46,173 bases of DNA from Clostridia bacterium (GTDB taxonomy: Bacteria; Bacillota; Clostridia; Christensenellales; QALW01). Position numbers and translations under genes: made by a program. Positions 30,171 to 39,898 of this stretch are shown piece after piece (within the stretch, counting starts at the first letter, position 1; every line of letters starts with the position of its first letter). The notes beneath the pieces were generated by a model. That model was not told the origin of the DNA. It saw only the letters and a program-made list of their open reading frames with translations, and made no database searches. The DNA lies in contig JAFVVO010000001.1 of the NCBI GenBank assembly GCA_017502165.1, positions 1 to 46,173 of the forward strand. Reading direction: 5' to 3'.

Positions 30171-32102
30171 ATGGAAAAAACAATTAGATTAACAGTAGCT
30201 CAGGCTATTGTAAAATTCCTTGATAATCAATTTGTTTCCCAGGATAATGTGGAAACAAAATTCGTTGAAGGCTTTTATACTCTTTTCGGCCACGGTATTG
30301 CCGTTGGTTTAGGTGAAGCGCTTGACACTAACCCCGGCGGATTGAAAGTTTTTCAAGGCAGAAACGAGCAGGGTATGTGCCACAGCGCCATCGCTTTTGC
30401 AAAACAGCATAACCGCAAGAAAATTATTCCTTGCGCTTCATCTATCGGTCCCGGCGCGGCAAATATGGTTTGCGCTTGTGCAACGGCCACGGTAAACAAT
30501 ATTCCGTTACTTGTTTTCCCTGCCGACACCTTTGCTTCCCGCCAGCCTGACCCTGTACTTCAGCAGCTCGAAAAATTTGATAGTCTTGCAACTACCACAA
30601 ACGACGCTTTTAAGCCCGTGTGCAAGTATTGGGATAGAATTTCCCGTCCCGAAATGATTATGACTGCGCTCATTAACGCCATGCGCGTGCTTACCGACCC
30701 TGCTGAAACGGGTGCTTGCTGTATTGCACTTTGCCAGGACGTAGAGGGAGAATCCTTTGATTTCCCTGAATACTTCTTCAAAAAGCGCGTTCACCGCATC
30801 GCAAGAGTTGTTGCAGATTGCGATGAGTTGCAGGATGTAGCAGAGGTTATTCTTGCTTCCAAAAAGCCCCTTATTATCGTAGGCGGTGGAGTTAAATATT
30901 CCTGTGCAGGCGAAGTGGTTGAAGATTTCTGTTCAGAATTCAATATTCCCTTTGGCGAAACTCAAGCAGGTAAAAGCGCTTGTATTTCAAGTCATCCCAT
31001 GTGCCTTGGCGGCATCGGTGTAACGGGCACAAGTGCCGCTAACACCATTGCCCGCGATGCTGACGCAGTTATTGCAATCGGCAGCAGAATGTCCGACTTT
31101 GCAACGGGTTCAAAGGAATTATATCAAAACGAAAACGTAAAATTCGTTACAATTAACAACAGTCGCTTCCACGCATATAAATTAGATGCTACTAAGGCTG
31201 TTGGCGATGCTAAAGTTACTTTGGAAGCTTTGGCGGAAATACTTCGCAAGAACAATTACCGTTCTGCTTACACTGACCAAATCAAGCTTGCCAAAGCTGA
31301 TTGGGATAAAGAGATGGAACGTCTTTCATCATATTGCTACACAAAGGAAGGATTTGAGCCTAACATCAAGGCAAGAGATGAACGTACAGTACCTGAATTT
31401 GTTGAGCTTACTAAAGGCGAATTAACTCAAACGGGTGCTATTGCGGCAGTTAGAAAAACTATTGCCGATGATGCGGTTATTATTACCGCAGGCGGTTCAC
31501 TTCCCAGCTGCTTGCAGAGAATGTGGACTACCGACAAGCGCGGCGCATATCACGCTGAATATGGATATTCCTGCATGGGATATGAAGTTGCCGCAACTCT
31601 CGGTGTTAAAATGGCTGACCCCGAAAGTGAAGTTTACGCTTTCGTTGGTGACGGTAGCTTCCAGATGATGCACAGTGAAATTATGACCATTATGCAGGAA
31701 AAACAAAAAGTAAACATTCTTGTTTTTGATAACTGCGGTTTCGGTTGCATAAACAATCTTGAAATGAATCACGGTATCGGCAGTTTAGCTACGGAATTTC
31801 GCTTTACCACGGGCAAAAAGCCTGACGGTGCGCTTATCCCCGTTGATTACGCTAAAATTGCTGAAGGTTACGGCTTAAAATCCTACACCTGCCGCACAAT
31901 CGAAGAACTTGTTAATGCTCTTGAAGATGCAAAATCACAAACTGTTGCCTGCCTATTCGACTTAAAGGTTATCCCCAAAACTATGACTGACGGTTACGGT
32001 GCTTGGTGGAACGTAGGTATTGCAACAACATCAGAAAAAGAAAGCGTTATTTCTGCTTGCGAAGGCGTTATGAACGGCAGACAAAACGCAAGAAAATATT
32101 AA
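30171..32102 (+). CDS. iolD: 3D-(3,5/4)-trihydroxycyclohexane-1,2-dione hydrolase (IolD)
   Basis: This 643-residue thiamine-diphosphate enzyme has the IolD look: IRLTVAQAIVKFLDNQFVSQ at the start, GHGIAVGLGEAL, the NEQGMCHSAIAFAKQ segment with the activating acidic residue, and the cofactor motif FVGDGSFQMMHSE...FDNCG (about 500-535). The ATG at 30171 follows GAGGTGG; a frame running further up overlaps iolC. It opens the ring of the diketo inositol derivative to 5-deoxy-glucuronate. It lies 16 bp after iolC and 12 bp before iolB. Confidence 0.95.
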   Translation: MEKTIRLTVAQAIVKFLDNQFVSQDNVETKFVEGFYTLFGHGIAVGLGEALDTNPGGLKVFQGRNEQGMCHSAIAFAKQHNRKKIIPCASSIGPGAANMVCACATATVNNIPLLVFPADTFASRQPDPVLQQLEKFDSLATTTNDAFKPVCKYWDRISRPEMIMTALINAMRVLTDPAETGACCIALCQDVEGESFDFPEYFFKKRVHRIARVVADCDELQDVAEVILASKKPLIIVGGGVKYSCAGEVVEDFCSEFNIPFGETQAGKSACISSHPMCLGGIGVTGTSAANTIARDADAVIAIGSRMSDFATGSKELYQNENVKFVTINNSRFHAYKLDATKAVGDAKVTLEALAEILRKNNYRSAYTDQIKLAKADWDKEMERLSSYCYTKEGFEPNIKARDERTVPEFVELTKGELTQTGAIAAVRKTIADDAVIITAGGSLPSCLQRMWTTDKRGAYHAEYGYSCMGYEVAATLGVKMADPESEVYAFVGDGSFQMMHSEIMTIMQEKQKVNILVFDNCGFGCINNLEMNHGIGSLATEFRFTTGKKPDGALIPVDYAKIAEGYGLKSYTCRTIEELVNALEDAKSQTVACLFDLKVIPKTMTDGYGAWWNVGIATTSEKESVISACEGVMNGRQNARKY

Positions 32103-32114
32103 AGGAGGGCTTTT

Positions 32115-32900
32115 ATGCAAAAGGTATTTGGATATCCCGAATTTAATGAAAACGGTGAAAAGGTTTTAACCACATACTGCAACGATTACAGTGATATGAT
32201 GATGGATATCCGCATCTACAGAATTAAAGCAGGTGAAAGCAAAACCTTCACCCGTGCAGAAGAAGAAACGGCTGTTCTTTTACTTAAAGGTGCTGTTGAG
32301 CTTTCAGCACAAGATAAAACCGTAGCTTGCTCAAGAAAAGACGTGTTTACGGAAGGTCCTTACTGCGTTCACGGTTGCAAAAACACTACCATTACCGTTA
32401 AAGCAACAAGCGATTGCGAAATTTTAGTTCAAAGCACTAAAAACGATAATGAATTTGAAGCTAAATTTTACGCACCGGAAGATGCTCCATGGAAGTATTC
32501 CTGCCTCGGCAAATTCGGTAACACCGCAAAACGCAGAGTTAACACGATTTTTGATGCAGACATTGCCCCCTACTCCAATATGGTTTTAGGCGAAGTTCTC
32601 AATGACCCGGGCAACTGGTCGGGTTATCTTCCCCACCGCCACGTTCAGCCTGAAGTGTACTACTTCTTGTTTGACCGTCCCGAAGGCTTTGGTGCAAGCT
32701 TTATAGACGATCAGGTTTATAAAAGCACCGACGGTAGTTTTTCCGCCATCCCCGGTGGAGCTCTTCACCCACAGGTAGTAGCTCCCGGATTCCAAATGTA
32801 TACCTGCTGGATGATTCGTCATCTGCAAGATAAAAAATGGCTTCAAACCGACCGCAACGAAGATGAACGTTACCTTTGGTTGCACGATGCCCAATTTTAA
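32115..32900 (+). CDS. iolB: 5-deoxy-glucuronate isomerase (IolB)
   Basis: The protein has 261 residues and two cupin halves. YLPHRHVQPEVYYFLFDRPEGF carries the metal-binding His-x-His and Glu of IolB, and GALHPQVVAPGFQMYTCWMIRHL carries the last His. It converts 5-deoxy-glucuronate into 2-deoxy-5-keto-gluconate, the substrate of IolC. AAAGGAGGG precedes the ATG. Length and order match the standard operon. Confidence 0.93.
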   Translation: MQKVFGYPEFNENGEKVLTTYCNDYSDMMMDIRIYRIKAGESKTFTRAEEETAVLLLKGAVELSAQDKTVACSRKDVFTEGPYCVHGCKNTTITVKATSDCEILVQSTKNDNEFEAKFYAPEDAPWKYSCLGKFGNTAKRRVNTIFDADIAPYSNMVLGEVLNDPGNWSGYLPHRHVQPEVYYFLFDRPEGFGASFIDDQVYKSTDGSFSAIPGGALHPQVVAPGFQMYTCWMIRHLQDKKWLQTDRNEDERYLWLHDAQF

Positions 32901-32918
32901 TGAAAGGAAGTAAAAATT

Positions 32919-33818
32919 ATGTTTGACAAAAACAAAGTAAAATTAGGCATTGCACCTATTGCCTGGACAAATGACGATTTGCCCGATTTAGGCGCAGAAA
33001 ACACCTTTGAACAGTGCGTTAGCGAAATGGCTCTCGCTGGCTTTACCGGTTCTGAAATCGGTAACAAATATCCTAAAAATCCCGAGGTTTTGAAAAAGGC
33101 ACTGAATCTTCGCGGTATGCAGATTTGCAACGCCTGGTTCTCAACCTTCTTAACCACAAAACCCTTTGAAGAAACTGAAGTTGAATTCAGAAAGCACGTT
33201 GCCTTCCTTCGTGAAATGGGTGCAAAGGTTGTGGGTGTTTCCGAGCAGGGACACAGCATTCAGGGTTTCCAGGACGTTGCTGTTTTCGACAACAAATACA
33301 TCCTTAACGATGATGAATGGAAATTATTAACCGACGGTCTTAACCGCTTAGGTAAGATTTCTCTTGAAGAATACGGAATTACCCTTACTTTCCATCATCA
33401 CATGGGCACAGTTGTTCAGACTGCCGCTGAAGTTAAGCGTTTAATGGACGAAACTGATCCTGCATACGTTAACCTATTGTTTGATACAGGTCACTTCGCT
33501 TATTGCGGCGAAGATCCTTTAGAAATGGTTAAAACCCATATTGCAAGAATTAAGCACGTTCATCTTAAGGACATTCGCCCCGATGTTGTTGCAAAAGTTA
33601 AAGCAGAGCATTTAAGTTTCCTTGAGGGTGTTCGTCTTGGTACCTTTACCGTTCCCGGCGACGGCTGCATTTCCTTTGACGAAATCTTCGAAGTATTAAA
33701 AGCAAACGATTATCAGGGCTATATGCTTGTTGAAGCAGAACAGGATCCTGCAAAGGCAAACCCCTTGGAATACGCATTAAAGGCTCGCGCCTTCATTAAA
33801 GAAAAAACAGGTTTATAA
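32919..33818 (+). CDS. iolE: Inosose dehydratase (IolE)
   Basis: This 299-residue TIM barrel of the xylose-isomerase-like fold starts [19 protein letters not shown], a near-signature of IolE. It contains [32 protein letters not shown] and [11 protein letters not shown] with the metal ligands expected for the manganese- or cobalt-dependent enzyme, and ends [15 protein letters not shown]. It removes water from scyllo-inosose to give the diketone used by IolD. It lies 18 bp after iolB behind AAAGGAAG. Confidence 0.95.
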   Translation: MFDKNKVKLGIAPIAWTNDDLPDLGAENTFEQCVSEMALAGFTGSEIGNKYPKNPEVLKKALNLRGMQICNAWFSTFLTTKPFEETEVEFRKHVAFLREMGAKVVGVSEQGHSIQGFQDVAVFDNKYILNDDEWKLLTDGLNRLGKISLEEYGITLTFHHHMGTVVQTAAEVKRLMDETDPAYVNLLFDTGHFAYCGEDPLEMVKTHIARIKHVHLKDIRPDVVAKVKAEHLSFLEGVRLGTFTVPGDGCISFDEIFEVLKANDYQGYMLVEAEQDPAKANPLEYALKARAFIKEKTGL

Positions 33819-33831
33819 GGAGAGAAAAATT

Positions 33832-34848
33832 ATGGTAAACGTTGGAATTATCGGTGCCGGAAGAATCGGCAAAGTACATACTCAAGGTATCATCACAGGT
33901 GTTCGCGCAGCTAAAATCAAAACCGTTGCCGATCCCTTTATGAATGAAGAAACTGAGGCTTGGCTTAAGAGCTGGGATGAAAACATTAAGGTAACGAAGG
34001 ATTACAAGGAAATCCTTGCTGACGAGAGCATTGATGCAGTAATTATATGTTCATCAACTAACACCCACTCCCCCATTTCCATTGAGGCTATTAAGGCAGG
34101 CAAACACGTTTTCTGTGAAAAACCCATCGACCACGACGTTGAAAAGATTAAAGAAGTTATTGAAGCACTTAAAGACTCAAAGGTAAAATATCAGGTTGGC
34201 TTTAACCGTCGTTTTGACCACAACTTTAAGGCTGTTCGCGATGCAGTTGCTGCAGGCAAAATCGGTCAGCCCCATATTATTAAAATTACTTCAAGAGACC
34301 CCGAGCCTCCGAACCCCGCATACGTCGCAGTTTCAGGCGGTATGTTCTTGGATATGACCATTCACGATTTTGATATGGTACGTTTCCTTGCAGGCTGTGA
34401 CGCAGAAGAAGTTTATGTTCAATCAGCAGTTTTAGTTGATAAGGGCATCGGCGAAGCCGGTGACGTTGATACTGCAGTTATTACCTTAAAAATGGAAAAC
34501 GGTGCTATTGCAGTTATTGATAACTCCCGTAAGGCAGTTTACGGCTATGACCAGAGAGCAGAAGTTTTTGGCTCCGGCGGTATGGTTGCAACAAAGAACG
34601 ATTCTCTTTCAACCGCAGTTATCAGCAACGAAAACGGCGTAACCGGCGAAAAGCCCCTTTACTTCTTCCTTGAACGTTATATGGATTCCTTCAGAGATGA
34701 AATGAATCAGTTTATTAGCGCTATCGAAAACGATACCGATACTCCTTTAGGCGTTATTGACGGCTTAAAGCCCGTTTTAATGGGCCTTGCCGCAAAAAAA
34801 TCCGTTGAAGAACATAGACCTGTAAAAATCAGCGAAATCTTAATATAA
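33832..34848 (+). CDS. iolG: Inositol 2-dehydrogenase (IolG)
   Basis: The 338-residue Gfo/Idh/MocA oxidoreductase opens with VNVGIIGAGRIGKVHTQGI for NAD binding, has HVFCEKPIDHD with the catalytic Lys of the EKP motif, and GGMFLDMTIHDFDMVRFL with the Asp-x-x-x-His pair. It oxidises myo-inositol to scyllo-inosose, the first step. AAGGAGA precedes the ATG, 13 bp after iolE. Related proteins act on other inositol isomers, but context favours myo-inositol. Confidence 0.92.
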   Translation: MVNVGIIGAGRIGKVHTQGIITGVRAAKIKTVADPFMNEETEAWLKSWDENIKVTKDYKEILADESIDAVIICSSTNTHSPISIEAIKAGKHVFCEKPIDHDVEKIKEVIEALKDSKVKYQVGFNRRFDHNFKAVRDAVAAGKIGQPHIIKITSRDPEPPNPAYVAVSGGMFLDMTIHDFDMVRFLAGCDAEEVYVQSAVLVDKGIGEAGDVDTAVITLKMENGAIAVIDNSRKAVYGYDQRAEVFGSGGMVATKNDSLSTAVISNENGVTGEKPLYFFLERYMDSFRDEMNQFISAIENDTDTPLGVIDGLKPVLMGLAAKKSVEEHRPVKISEILI

Positions 34849-34864
34849 TCAAGGAGTAAACATT

Positions 34865-36376
34865 ATGGCAGAAATCATTAAATTAAAACCTTATATCAAC
34901 GGTCAATTTGTTGAATCAAAAACAGAAAAATACACTGACGCTCTCAACCCCAGCACAGGCGAAGTTGTTGCAAAGGTTCCTTGCTGCACACAAGAAGAGG
35001 TTGAAGCCGCTATTGCCGCAGCAAAGGCAGCATTCCCCGGTTGGTCATCAACCCCCGTACTGAAGAGAGTGCAAATTCTCTACAAGGTACGCGACCTTTT
35101 AATTGAGCATATGGACGAGCTTACCGAGCTTGTAGCTCTTGAAAACGGCAAGGCTTGGGCAGATGCTAAGGGCGATGTATTAAAGGCAAAGGAAGGTACT
35201 GAGCAGGCAATTTCCGCTCCTTCTCTGATGATGGGTGAAAGCCTTATGGACGCTTCCGCAGGTTACGATACCGTTCTTTACCGTGAGCCTCTGGGCGTTT
35301 TTGCGGGTATCGTTCCCTTTAACTTCCCTGCTATGATTCCTATGGGTTGGATGACTCCTATGTGTATTGCTTGCGGTAATACCATTGTACTTAAAGCAGC
35401 AAGTTTTACTCCCAGAACAGCTTTCCGTATTGCTGAGCTTTATAAGGAAGCAGGTCTTCCTGACGGTGTTATCAACATCGTTACCTGCTCAAGAAACGAA
35501 GCAGAAATCTTCCTCCGTCACCCCGACGTTAAAGGTATTACCTTTGTAGGTTCCACCTCAGTAGGTCTTCACATTTACGCAGAAGGAGCTAAAAACGGTA
35601 AACGCGTGCAGGCTCTTTGCGAAGCCAAAAACCACGCTTTAGTTCTTAACGATGCCGCTATTGACAGAACTGCCGCAGGTATTATCAACTCCGCATTCGG
35701 TTGCGCCGGTGAGCGTTGTATGGCTCTTCCCGTAGTTGTTGCTCAAGAAGAAATCGCCGACAGACTTGTTGCTAAAATTGCAGAGCTTGCAAAAGGACTT
35801 AAAATCGGTCCCGCATACGATAAAGAAACAAAGCTTGGTCCCGTTGTAAACCACGCACATAAGCAGTCGGTTATCAATTGGATTAACAAGGGTATTGAAG
35901 AAGGCGCAACTCTCGTGTTAGACGGACGTGACGTTAAGGTTGAAGGTTTTGAAAACGGTTGCTACGTTGGACCTACAATTCTTGATAACGTTACTGAAGA
36001 TATGACCGTAGGCACTCAGGAAATTTTTGGCCCCGTACTTTGCATTAAGCGCGTAAAAACCTTTGAAGAGGGTCTTCGTATTATGAACAACAATCCCTTT
36101 GCAAACGGAAGCGTTATCTATACCCAGAGCGGTTATTATGCAAGAGAATTTGCACGCCACACCGACGGTGGTATGGTTGGTGTAAACGTTGGTATTCCCG
36201 TACCCGTTGGAATGTTCCCCTTCTCCGGTCACAAGAACTCCTTTATCGGTGATCTTCACTGCTTAGGTAAAGACGGTTACCGCTTCTATACAGAAACCAA
36301 GGTTGTGACTCAGCACTGGTTTGACGAAGAAGAAGCAAAGAAAACAGAAACTTCTTCCTGGGACGGCACAATCTGA
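34865..36376 (+). CDS. iolA: CoA-acylating (methyl)malonate-semialdehyde dehydrogenase (IolA/MmsA)
   Basis: The 503-residue aldehyde dehydrogenase has VPFNFPAMIPMGWMTPMCIACGNTIVLK (cofactor cleft, about 155-182), FVGSTSVG, and the active-site Cys in FGCAGERCMAL near residue 285. The C at GERCMA is the form seen in MmsA-type, CoA-dependent enzymes. It turns malonate semialdehyde into acetyl-CoA, NADH and CO2, the last step of inositol breakdown. It is the final gene and is closed by the hairpin at 36395-36430. AAGGAGTAA precedes the ATG. Confidence 0.93.
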   Translation: MAEIIKLKPYINGQFVESKTEKYTDALNPSTGEVVAKVPCCTQEEVEAAIAAAKAAFPGWSSTPVLKRVQILYKVRDLLIEHMDELTELVALENGKAWADAKGDVLKAKEGTEQAISAPSLMMGESLMDASAGYDTVLYREPLGVFAGIVPFNFPAMIPMGWMTPMCIACGNTIVLKAASFTPRTAFRIAELYKEAGLPDGVINIVTCSRNEAEIFLRHPDVKGITFVGSTSVGLHIYAEGAKNGKRVQALCEAKNHALVLNDAAIDRTAAGIINSAFGCAGERCMALPVVVAQEEIADRLVAKIAELAKGLKIGPAYDKETKLGPVVNHAHKQSVINWINKGIEEGATLVLDGRDVKVEGFENGCYVGPTILDNVTEDMTVGTQEIFGPVLCIKRVKTFEEGLRIMNNNPFANGSVIYTQSGYYAREFARHTDGGMVGVNVGIPVPVGMFPFSGHKNSFIGDLHCLGKDGYRFYTETKVVTQHWFDEEEAKKTETSSWDGTI

Positions 36377-36394
36377 TCTAAAATCCATATACAC

Positions 36395-36430
36395 AAAAAA
36401 CCATCTGCCATTGCAGATGGTTTTCTTTTT
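36395..36430. terminator. Bidirectional terminator of the iol operon and the PfkB gene
   Basis: AAAAAACCATCTGC (36395-36408) pairs with GCAGATGGTTTT (36413-36424) and a T-rich tail follows. The minus-strand kinase ends 14 bp to the right. Confidence 0.88.
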
Positions 36431-36437
36431 TTTATTT

Positions 36438-37304
36438 TTAATATTCTAAATTCTCATATTCAGGCACCGCATCGGTTTTTGAGACAACGAATGCGCTTAC
36501 CTTTGTTGCTGATTTCAGACAATCCTCTATTGAATTACCTGATAAAAATTTATTAAGGAACGTTGCTGAAAAGCTATCCCCTGCGCCTACGGTGGACGCA
36601 ACCTTAACCTTTTGAGCTTTAATTGAATAAAGAACGTCTTTTTTGCAATCGTATGCAACAGAGCCTTCAGAACCTAAAGTAATAATAATTATTCTCAAAT
36701 TCTTAAACGCCTTTGCAATTTCCTTTGCGGCCTCAATCGTTTCATAGCTTGTGCCGAAAAGCACGTCCTGAACGAAGGGCAGCTCCTCATCGCTTATCTT
36801 GATAATGGTAGCGGTATTGAATGCAAGTTTCATTGCCTCACCGGTTGCATAGGGCTTTCGTATATTAATATCCACGAATATTTCATTAAAGGTATTGTTT
36901 TTAATTATTTTTTCAATCTGAGCTCTGTTGTGCTCGTGGCGCAACGCCAACGTGCCGAAGTAAAAGGCATTGAATTTTTCTTCAAACACCTTTGGTGACT
37001 CAATAAAATCGTAGGCAACGTTGTCTAAAAGGTCGTAGGAGGGAATACCTTTTTCGTCTAAGGTTACAACACAAGCGCCCGTCTGATGCTCGTTGCTTAA
37101 CGAAACGTATTTTACGTTCAATCCCCACTCTTGCGTTACGGCAAGCGCTTCTGCGCCCAATCCGTCGTTTCCAAGTGCAGAAAGCATATATGCCTCTCCT
37201 CCCTGCTTTGCAACGTGGGCTCCAAAGTTTAGTGATGCGCCACCTAAATATTTTGCATCGGGATAAACGTCCCACAGAATTTCTCCAAAGGATAATAATT
37301 TCAT
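36438..37304 (-). CDS. PfkB-family sugar kinase (fructokinase-like)
   Basis: From the ATG at 37304 (AGAGGAGAT upstream) the protein has 288 residues. The start KLLSFGEILWDVYPDAKYLGGASLNFGAH is typical of bacterial fructokinases, and VGAGDSFSATFLNKFL near 235-250 holds the catalytic Asp and anion hole. It phosphorylates a free sugar, probably fructose or a related hexose, with ATP. It lies downstream of the nucleotidyltransferase gene but behind that gene's terminator, so it is likely a separate unit. Confidence 0.86.
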   Translation of the reverse strand: MKLLSFGEILWDVYPDAKYLGGASLNFGAHVAKQGGEAYMLSALGNDGLGAEALAVTQEWGLNVKYVSLSNEHQTGACVVTLDEKGIPSYDLLDNVAYDFIESPKVFEEKFNAFYFGTLALRHEHNRAQIEKIIKNNTFNEIFVDINIRKPYATGEAMKLAFNTATIIKISDEELPFVQDVLFGTSYETIEAAKEIAKAFKNLRIIIITLGSEGSVAYDCKKDVLYSIKAQKVKVASTVGAGDSFSATFLNKFLSGNSIEDCLKSATKVSAFVVSKTDAVPEYENLEY

Positions 37305-37334
37305 AGTATCTCCTCTAACCTTACTCTTTCTTTT

Positions 37335-37370
37335 TGTAAAAAAAGAACCGTGGCTTACCACCGTTCTTTT
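37335..37370 (-). terminator. Terminator of the kinase-nucleotidyltransferase operon
   Basis: AAAAGAACCGTGG (37341-37353) pairs with CCACCGTTCTTTT (37358-37370) with one mismatch; on the minus strand a T run follows. Confidence 0.8.
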
Positions 37371-37380
37371 ATCTTATTTT

Positions 37381-38136
37381 TCAAACGTCAGCATTGCGCT
37401 TAAGAAGTATTTCCTTGCAAACGTCCAAATCTTCGGGAGTATTGATTCCGCGAAGATCGTCACCGTCTTCAATAAAGTATGTTTCAACCTTCATACCCTG
37501 TTTCACCATAAGCTCGGGAACCTCAGTAACGTAATACTCGTTTTGCACGTTAGCGCATCCCACAAGAGGAAGAACAGAGAACAAGGATTTACTGTTAAAT
37601 ACCATTACACCTGAGAACAGCTCCTTTATCTTTGCCTGCTCCTCATTGCAATCCTTACCTTCAACTATTGCCGCAAACCTGCCGTTTTCGTCACGAACAA
37701 CGCGAGCCCATAATTTAAGGTCGGGATTTTCAGCGGTCATTAGGGTGCAATCCGCCTGATTTTCTTCGTGCTGACGGCACATTTTTATAAAGTCCTCTTT
37801 TTTGAACAGAGGCATATCACCAAAGGTTATCAAAACTGTTCCGTCAAAATCTTCAAAATAAGGTGCGCATTCCATAACCGCATGGCCTGTGCCAAGCTGT
37901 TGAGTCTGCTCAACGTAATTAAGTCTGTCCTTGAAATATTCAATGATCTTTTCCTTGCAGTATCCAACTACTATGTATATATCTTTATCATCAATAAAAT
38001 CCACGTTGTCTAAAACTATCTCAAGCATAGGCTTATTGACAATTTTATACATAGCCTTGGGACAGTCGTCGCAAATTGCGCGCAATCTTTTTCCTCTGCC
38101 TGCCGCGGGAATAATAGCTCTGATCTGCTTCATCAT
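37381..38136 (-). CDS. Sugar-1-phosphate nucleotidyltransferase (GlmU N-terminal-like)
   Basis: This 251-residue protein has the nucleotidyltransferase signature IRAIIPAAGRGKRLR at its start, the QQLGTGHAVMECAPYF uridine-binding segment close to that of GlmU, LITFGDMPLF with the metal-binding Asp, and NEYYVTEVPELMVKQG near the end. It lacks the left-handed-helix acetyltransferase half of GlmU. The likely reaction is UTP plus N-acetylhexosamine-1-phosphate to the UDP-sugar. It lies 24 bp downstream of a NahK-like kinase that would make the sugar-1-phosphate, so the two form a salvage pathway. Two adjacent ATGs make the start uncertain by one codon. Confidence 0.87.
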   Translation of the reverse strand: MMKQIRAIIPAAGRGKRLRAICDDCPKAMYKIVNKPMLEIVLDNVDFIDDKDIYIVVGYCKEKIIEYFKDRLNYVEQTQQLGTGHAVMECAPYFEDFDGTVLITFGDMPLFKKEDFIKMCRQHEENQADCTLMTAENPDLKLWARVVRDENGRFAAIVEGKDCNEEQAKIKELFSGVMVFNSKSLFSVLPLVGCANVQNEYYVTEVPELMVKQGMKVETYFIEDGDDLRGINTPEDLDVCKEILLKRNADV

Positions 38137-38160
38137 CAAATCTCTTTTCTTATAATTTTT

Positions 38161-39843
38161 CTATTCAATATTAGCTTCGAGGCCGAATTCGGCATAAATC
38201 TTTCTTAAAATCTGCTTAATTTGCGGAAGCTTCTTTTCCATATCCTCCACAAGCTTAAGCTGTGTGCGTGATCTGTCAAGATTCTGTCCGGGATAGTAAA
38301 TATTGTAGTACGTATCACCGTCGATATGGTCCATCAAGAATCTTATACCGTCTTCCATAGTGATAATCAGGGAAGCGTAAGGCAAAAGTTCCAGCTCTTC
38401 CTTTGTTAAAACATCTCCGCAAGCCTCAAGGTATCCGCGGGCATACTGTTCGTACAAACCTAAATCACAGGAAACCTTTGACAGATCCTTTTCGTCGTCC
38501 TTAGCGGTATTTGTACCTATACGCATACTGTCACCGTAATCGTATAAAGGTGACGAGGGCATAACGGTATCAAGGTCAATAACCGCAATGGGAAGATGCG
38601 TTTCGTTGTCAAAGAGAACGTTGTTAAGGTTGCAGTCGTTATGGCAAATTCGCGTGGGAATTTTTCCGCTTGCAAGTGCATCGCTTATTAAGCTGAATTT
38701 ATCTGCACGGTCGCGGATAAATTGAATTTCCTTTGTTACGTCCTTAACTCTGTCCTTAGGATTGGCTTCAATGGATTTTTCAAGATCCAGATATCTGCTC
38801 TTGGTGTTATGAAAATTGGGAATTACTTCTTTGATGTCGTTAATATCAACGTCCTGCATTTCCTTCAAGAAGCTGCCAAATGCAACGCCCGCATAATAGA
38901 AGGTTTCGGGCTTATCCGGTATATCAAGAGAATACGCCTCATCAAAGTAGGTAAGCATTCTCCAGCAGCCGGAATCATCCTTAAGGAACGCGCAACCGTC
39001 CTTAGTGGAACGGATCGTTGCTACGGAGCCCATTTTGCGACCGCCCGGAAGCGTAAGCCTACCGTGAAGATGGTCGGTGGTTATTTTGAAATTATTCATC
39101 AGCGCATCAACGTCGGGAAAAACGTTGGTGTTAATTCTCTGCAACGTATACCGATGCACGTGGCCCGTATCGGACAGAGTTTCGATTTTATATGTCTGAT
39201 TTATGTATCCCTTTTTAATCTGGGTAATCTTCTTAACGTCACCGCGGATAGCAAACTTATCAATAATATTCTGTATCTGATTAATTGGGTGAGTTGACTG
39301 CACGTCAGGCTGAAGCGCCAAGCGAAGTATTGCTCCGGGCTCCTTAGAAGAAAAGTCAACGAAAGCAAGCACCTCAAGAATTTTTTTGATAAGCTTAGCA
39401 AAGGCTGTTTTTCCTGCAGTTATTCTGAACATCAAATGATAGATAACTCTTATCAAAAGGCTGATTAACGCGTACGCAACCGAAAATCCTACAAGAAGCA
39501 CAACAGATACTGTATAATCGTCTGAGAAGGTGCCGAAAAACGTTCCTGCAATAGAAAAAGCTATGATTCCTACTCCGTCTGCCAGAGCTTCACGCAAAAA
39601 TGCGTATCTTGAGCCGTAACGGAATATCTGCTTGTACGCCCTTAAGGCGAGTCGGCTTCCGAAAAATGCTAAGTATCCAAGCACAAAATATGAAAATACC
39701 GCAATTGTAGGTATGTCCACAAACCAACCTGAAAGAAATGTCATTGCCCAACAAAGCGCAAAGACTATACTGTCATATAAAAACATATGCCAGCGTATAT
39801 TTGCTCGTTCTATTCTCCCAAGGGATCTTGCTTTATCTGTCAT
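38161..39843 (-). CDS. Membrane-anchored N-acetylhexosamine 1-kinase-like protein (TM domain fused to a NahK-type kinase)
   Basis: The protein has 560 residues. The first 160 form four membrane helices (about 25-45, 47-65, 90-110, 115-140) that resemble the N-terminal membrane part of CapD/WbpM-type sugar-nucleotide enzymes (RALRAYKQIFRYGSRYAFLRE-like segment). From about 185 the chain is a phosphotransferase of the NahK/APH type: KKGYINQTYKIE, YTLQRINTNVFPDVDALMNN, the Brenner motif ICHNDCNLNNVLF near residue 400 and VIDLDTVMPSSP. NahK makes N-acetylhexosamine-1-phosphate from GlcNAc or GalNAc. I know of no standard form with this anchor. It precedes the nucleotidyltransferase in the operon. 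Confidence 0.85.
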   Translation of the reverse strand: MTDKARSLGRIERANIRWHMFLYDSIVFALCWAMTFLSGWFVDIPTIAVFSYFVLGYLAFFGSRLALRAYKQIFRYGSRYAFLREALADGVGIIAFSIAGTFFGTFSDDYTVSVVLLVGFSVAYALISLLIRVIYHLMFRITAGKTAFAKLIKKILEVLAFVDFSSKEPGAILRLALQPDVQSTHPINQIQNIIDKFAIRGDVKKITQIKKGYINQTYKIETLSDTGHVHRYTLQRINTNVFPDVDALMNNFKITTDHLHGRLTLPGGRKMGSVATIRSTKDGCAFLKDDSGCWRMLTYFDEAYSLDIPDKPETFYYAGVAFGSFLKEMQDVDINDIKEVIPNFHNTKSRYLDLEKSIEANPKDRVKDVTKEIQFIRDRADKFSLISDALASGKIPTRICHNDCNLNNVLFDNETHLPIAVIDLDTVMPSSPLYDYGDSMRIGTNTAKDDEKDLSKVSCDLGLYEQYARGYLEACGDVLTKEELELLPYASLIITMEDGIRFLMDHIDGDTYYNIYYPGQNLDRSRTQLKLVEDMEKKLPQIKQILRKIYAEFGLEANIE

Positions 39844-39898
39844 TACAACTAATTCCTTTTTCTTTTTGATAAACCAAAGCGTTATGATTTAGTTAATA

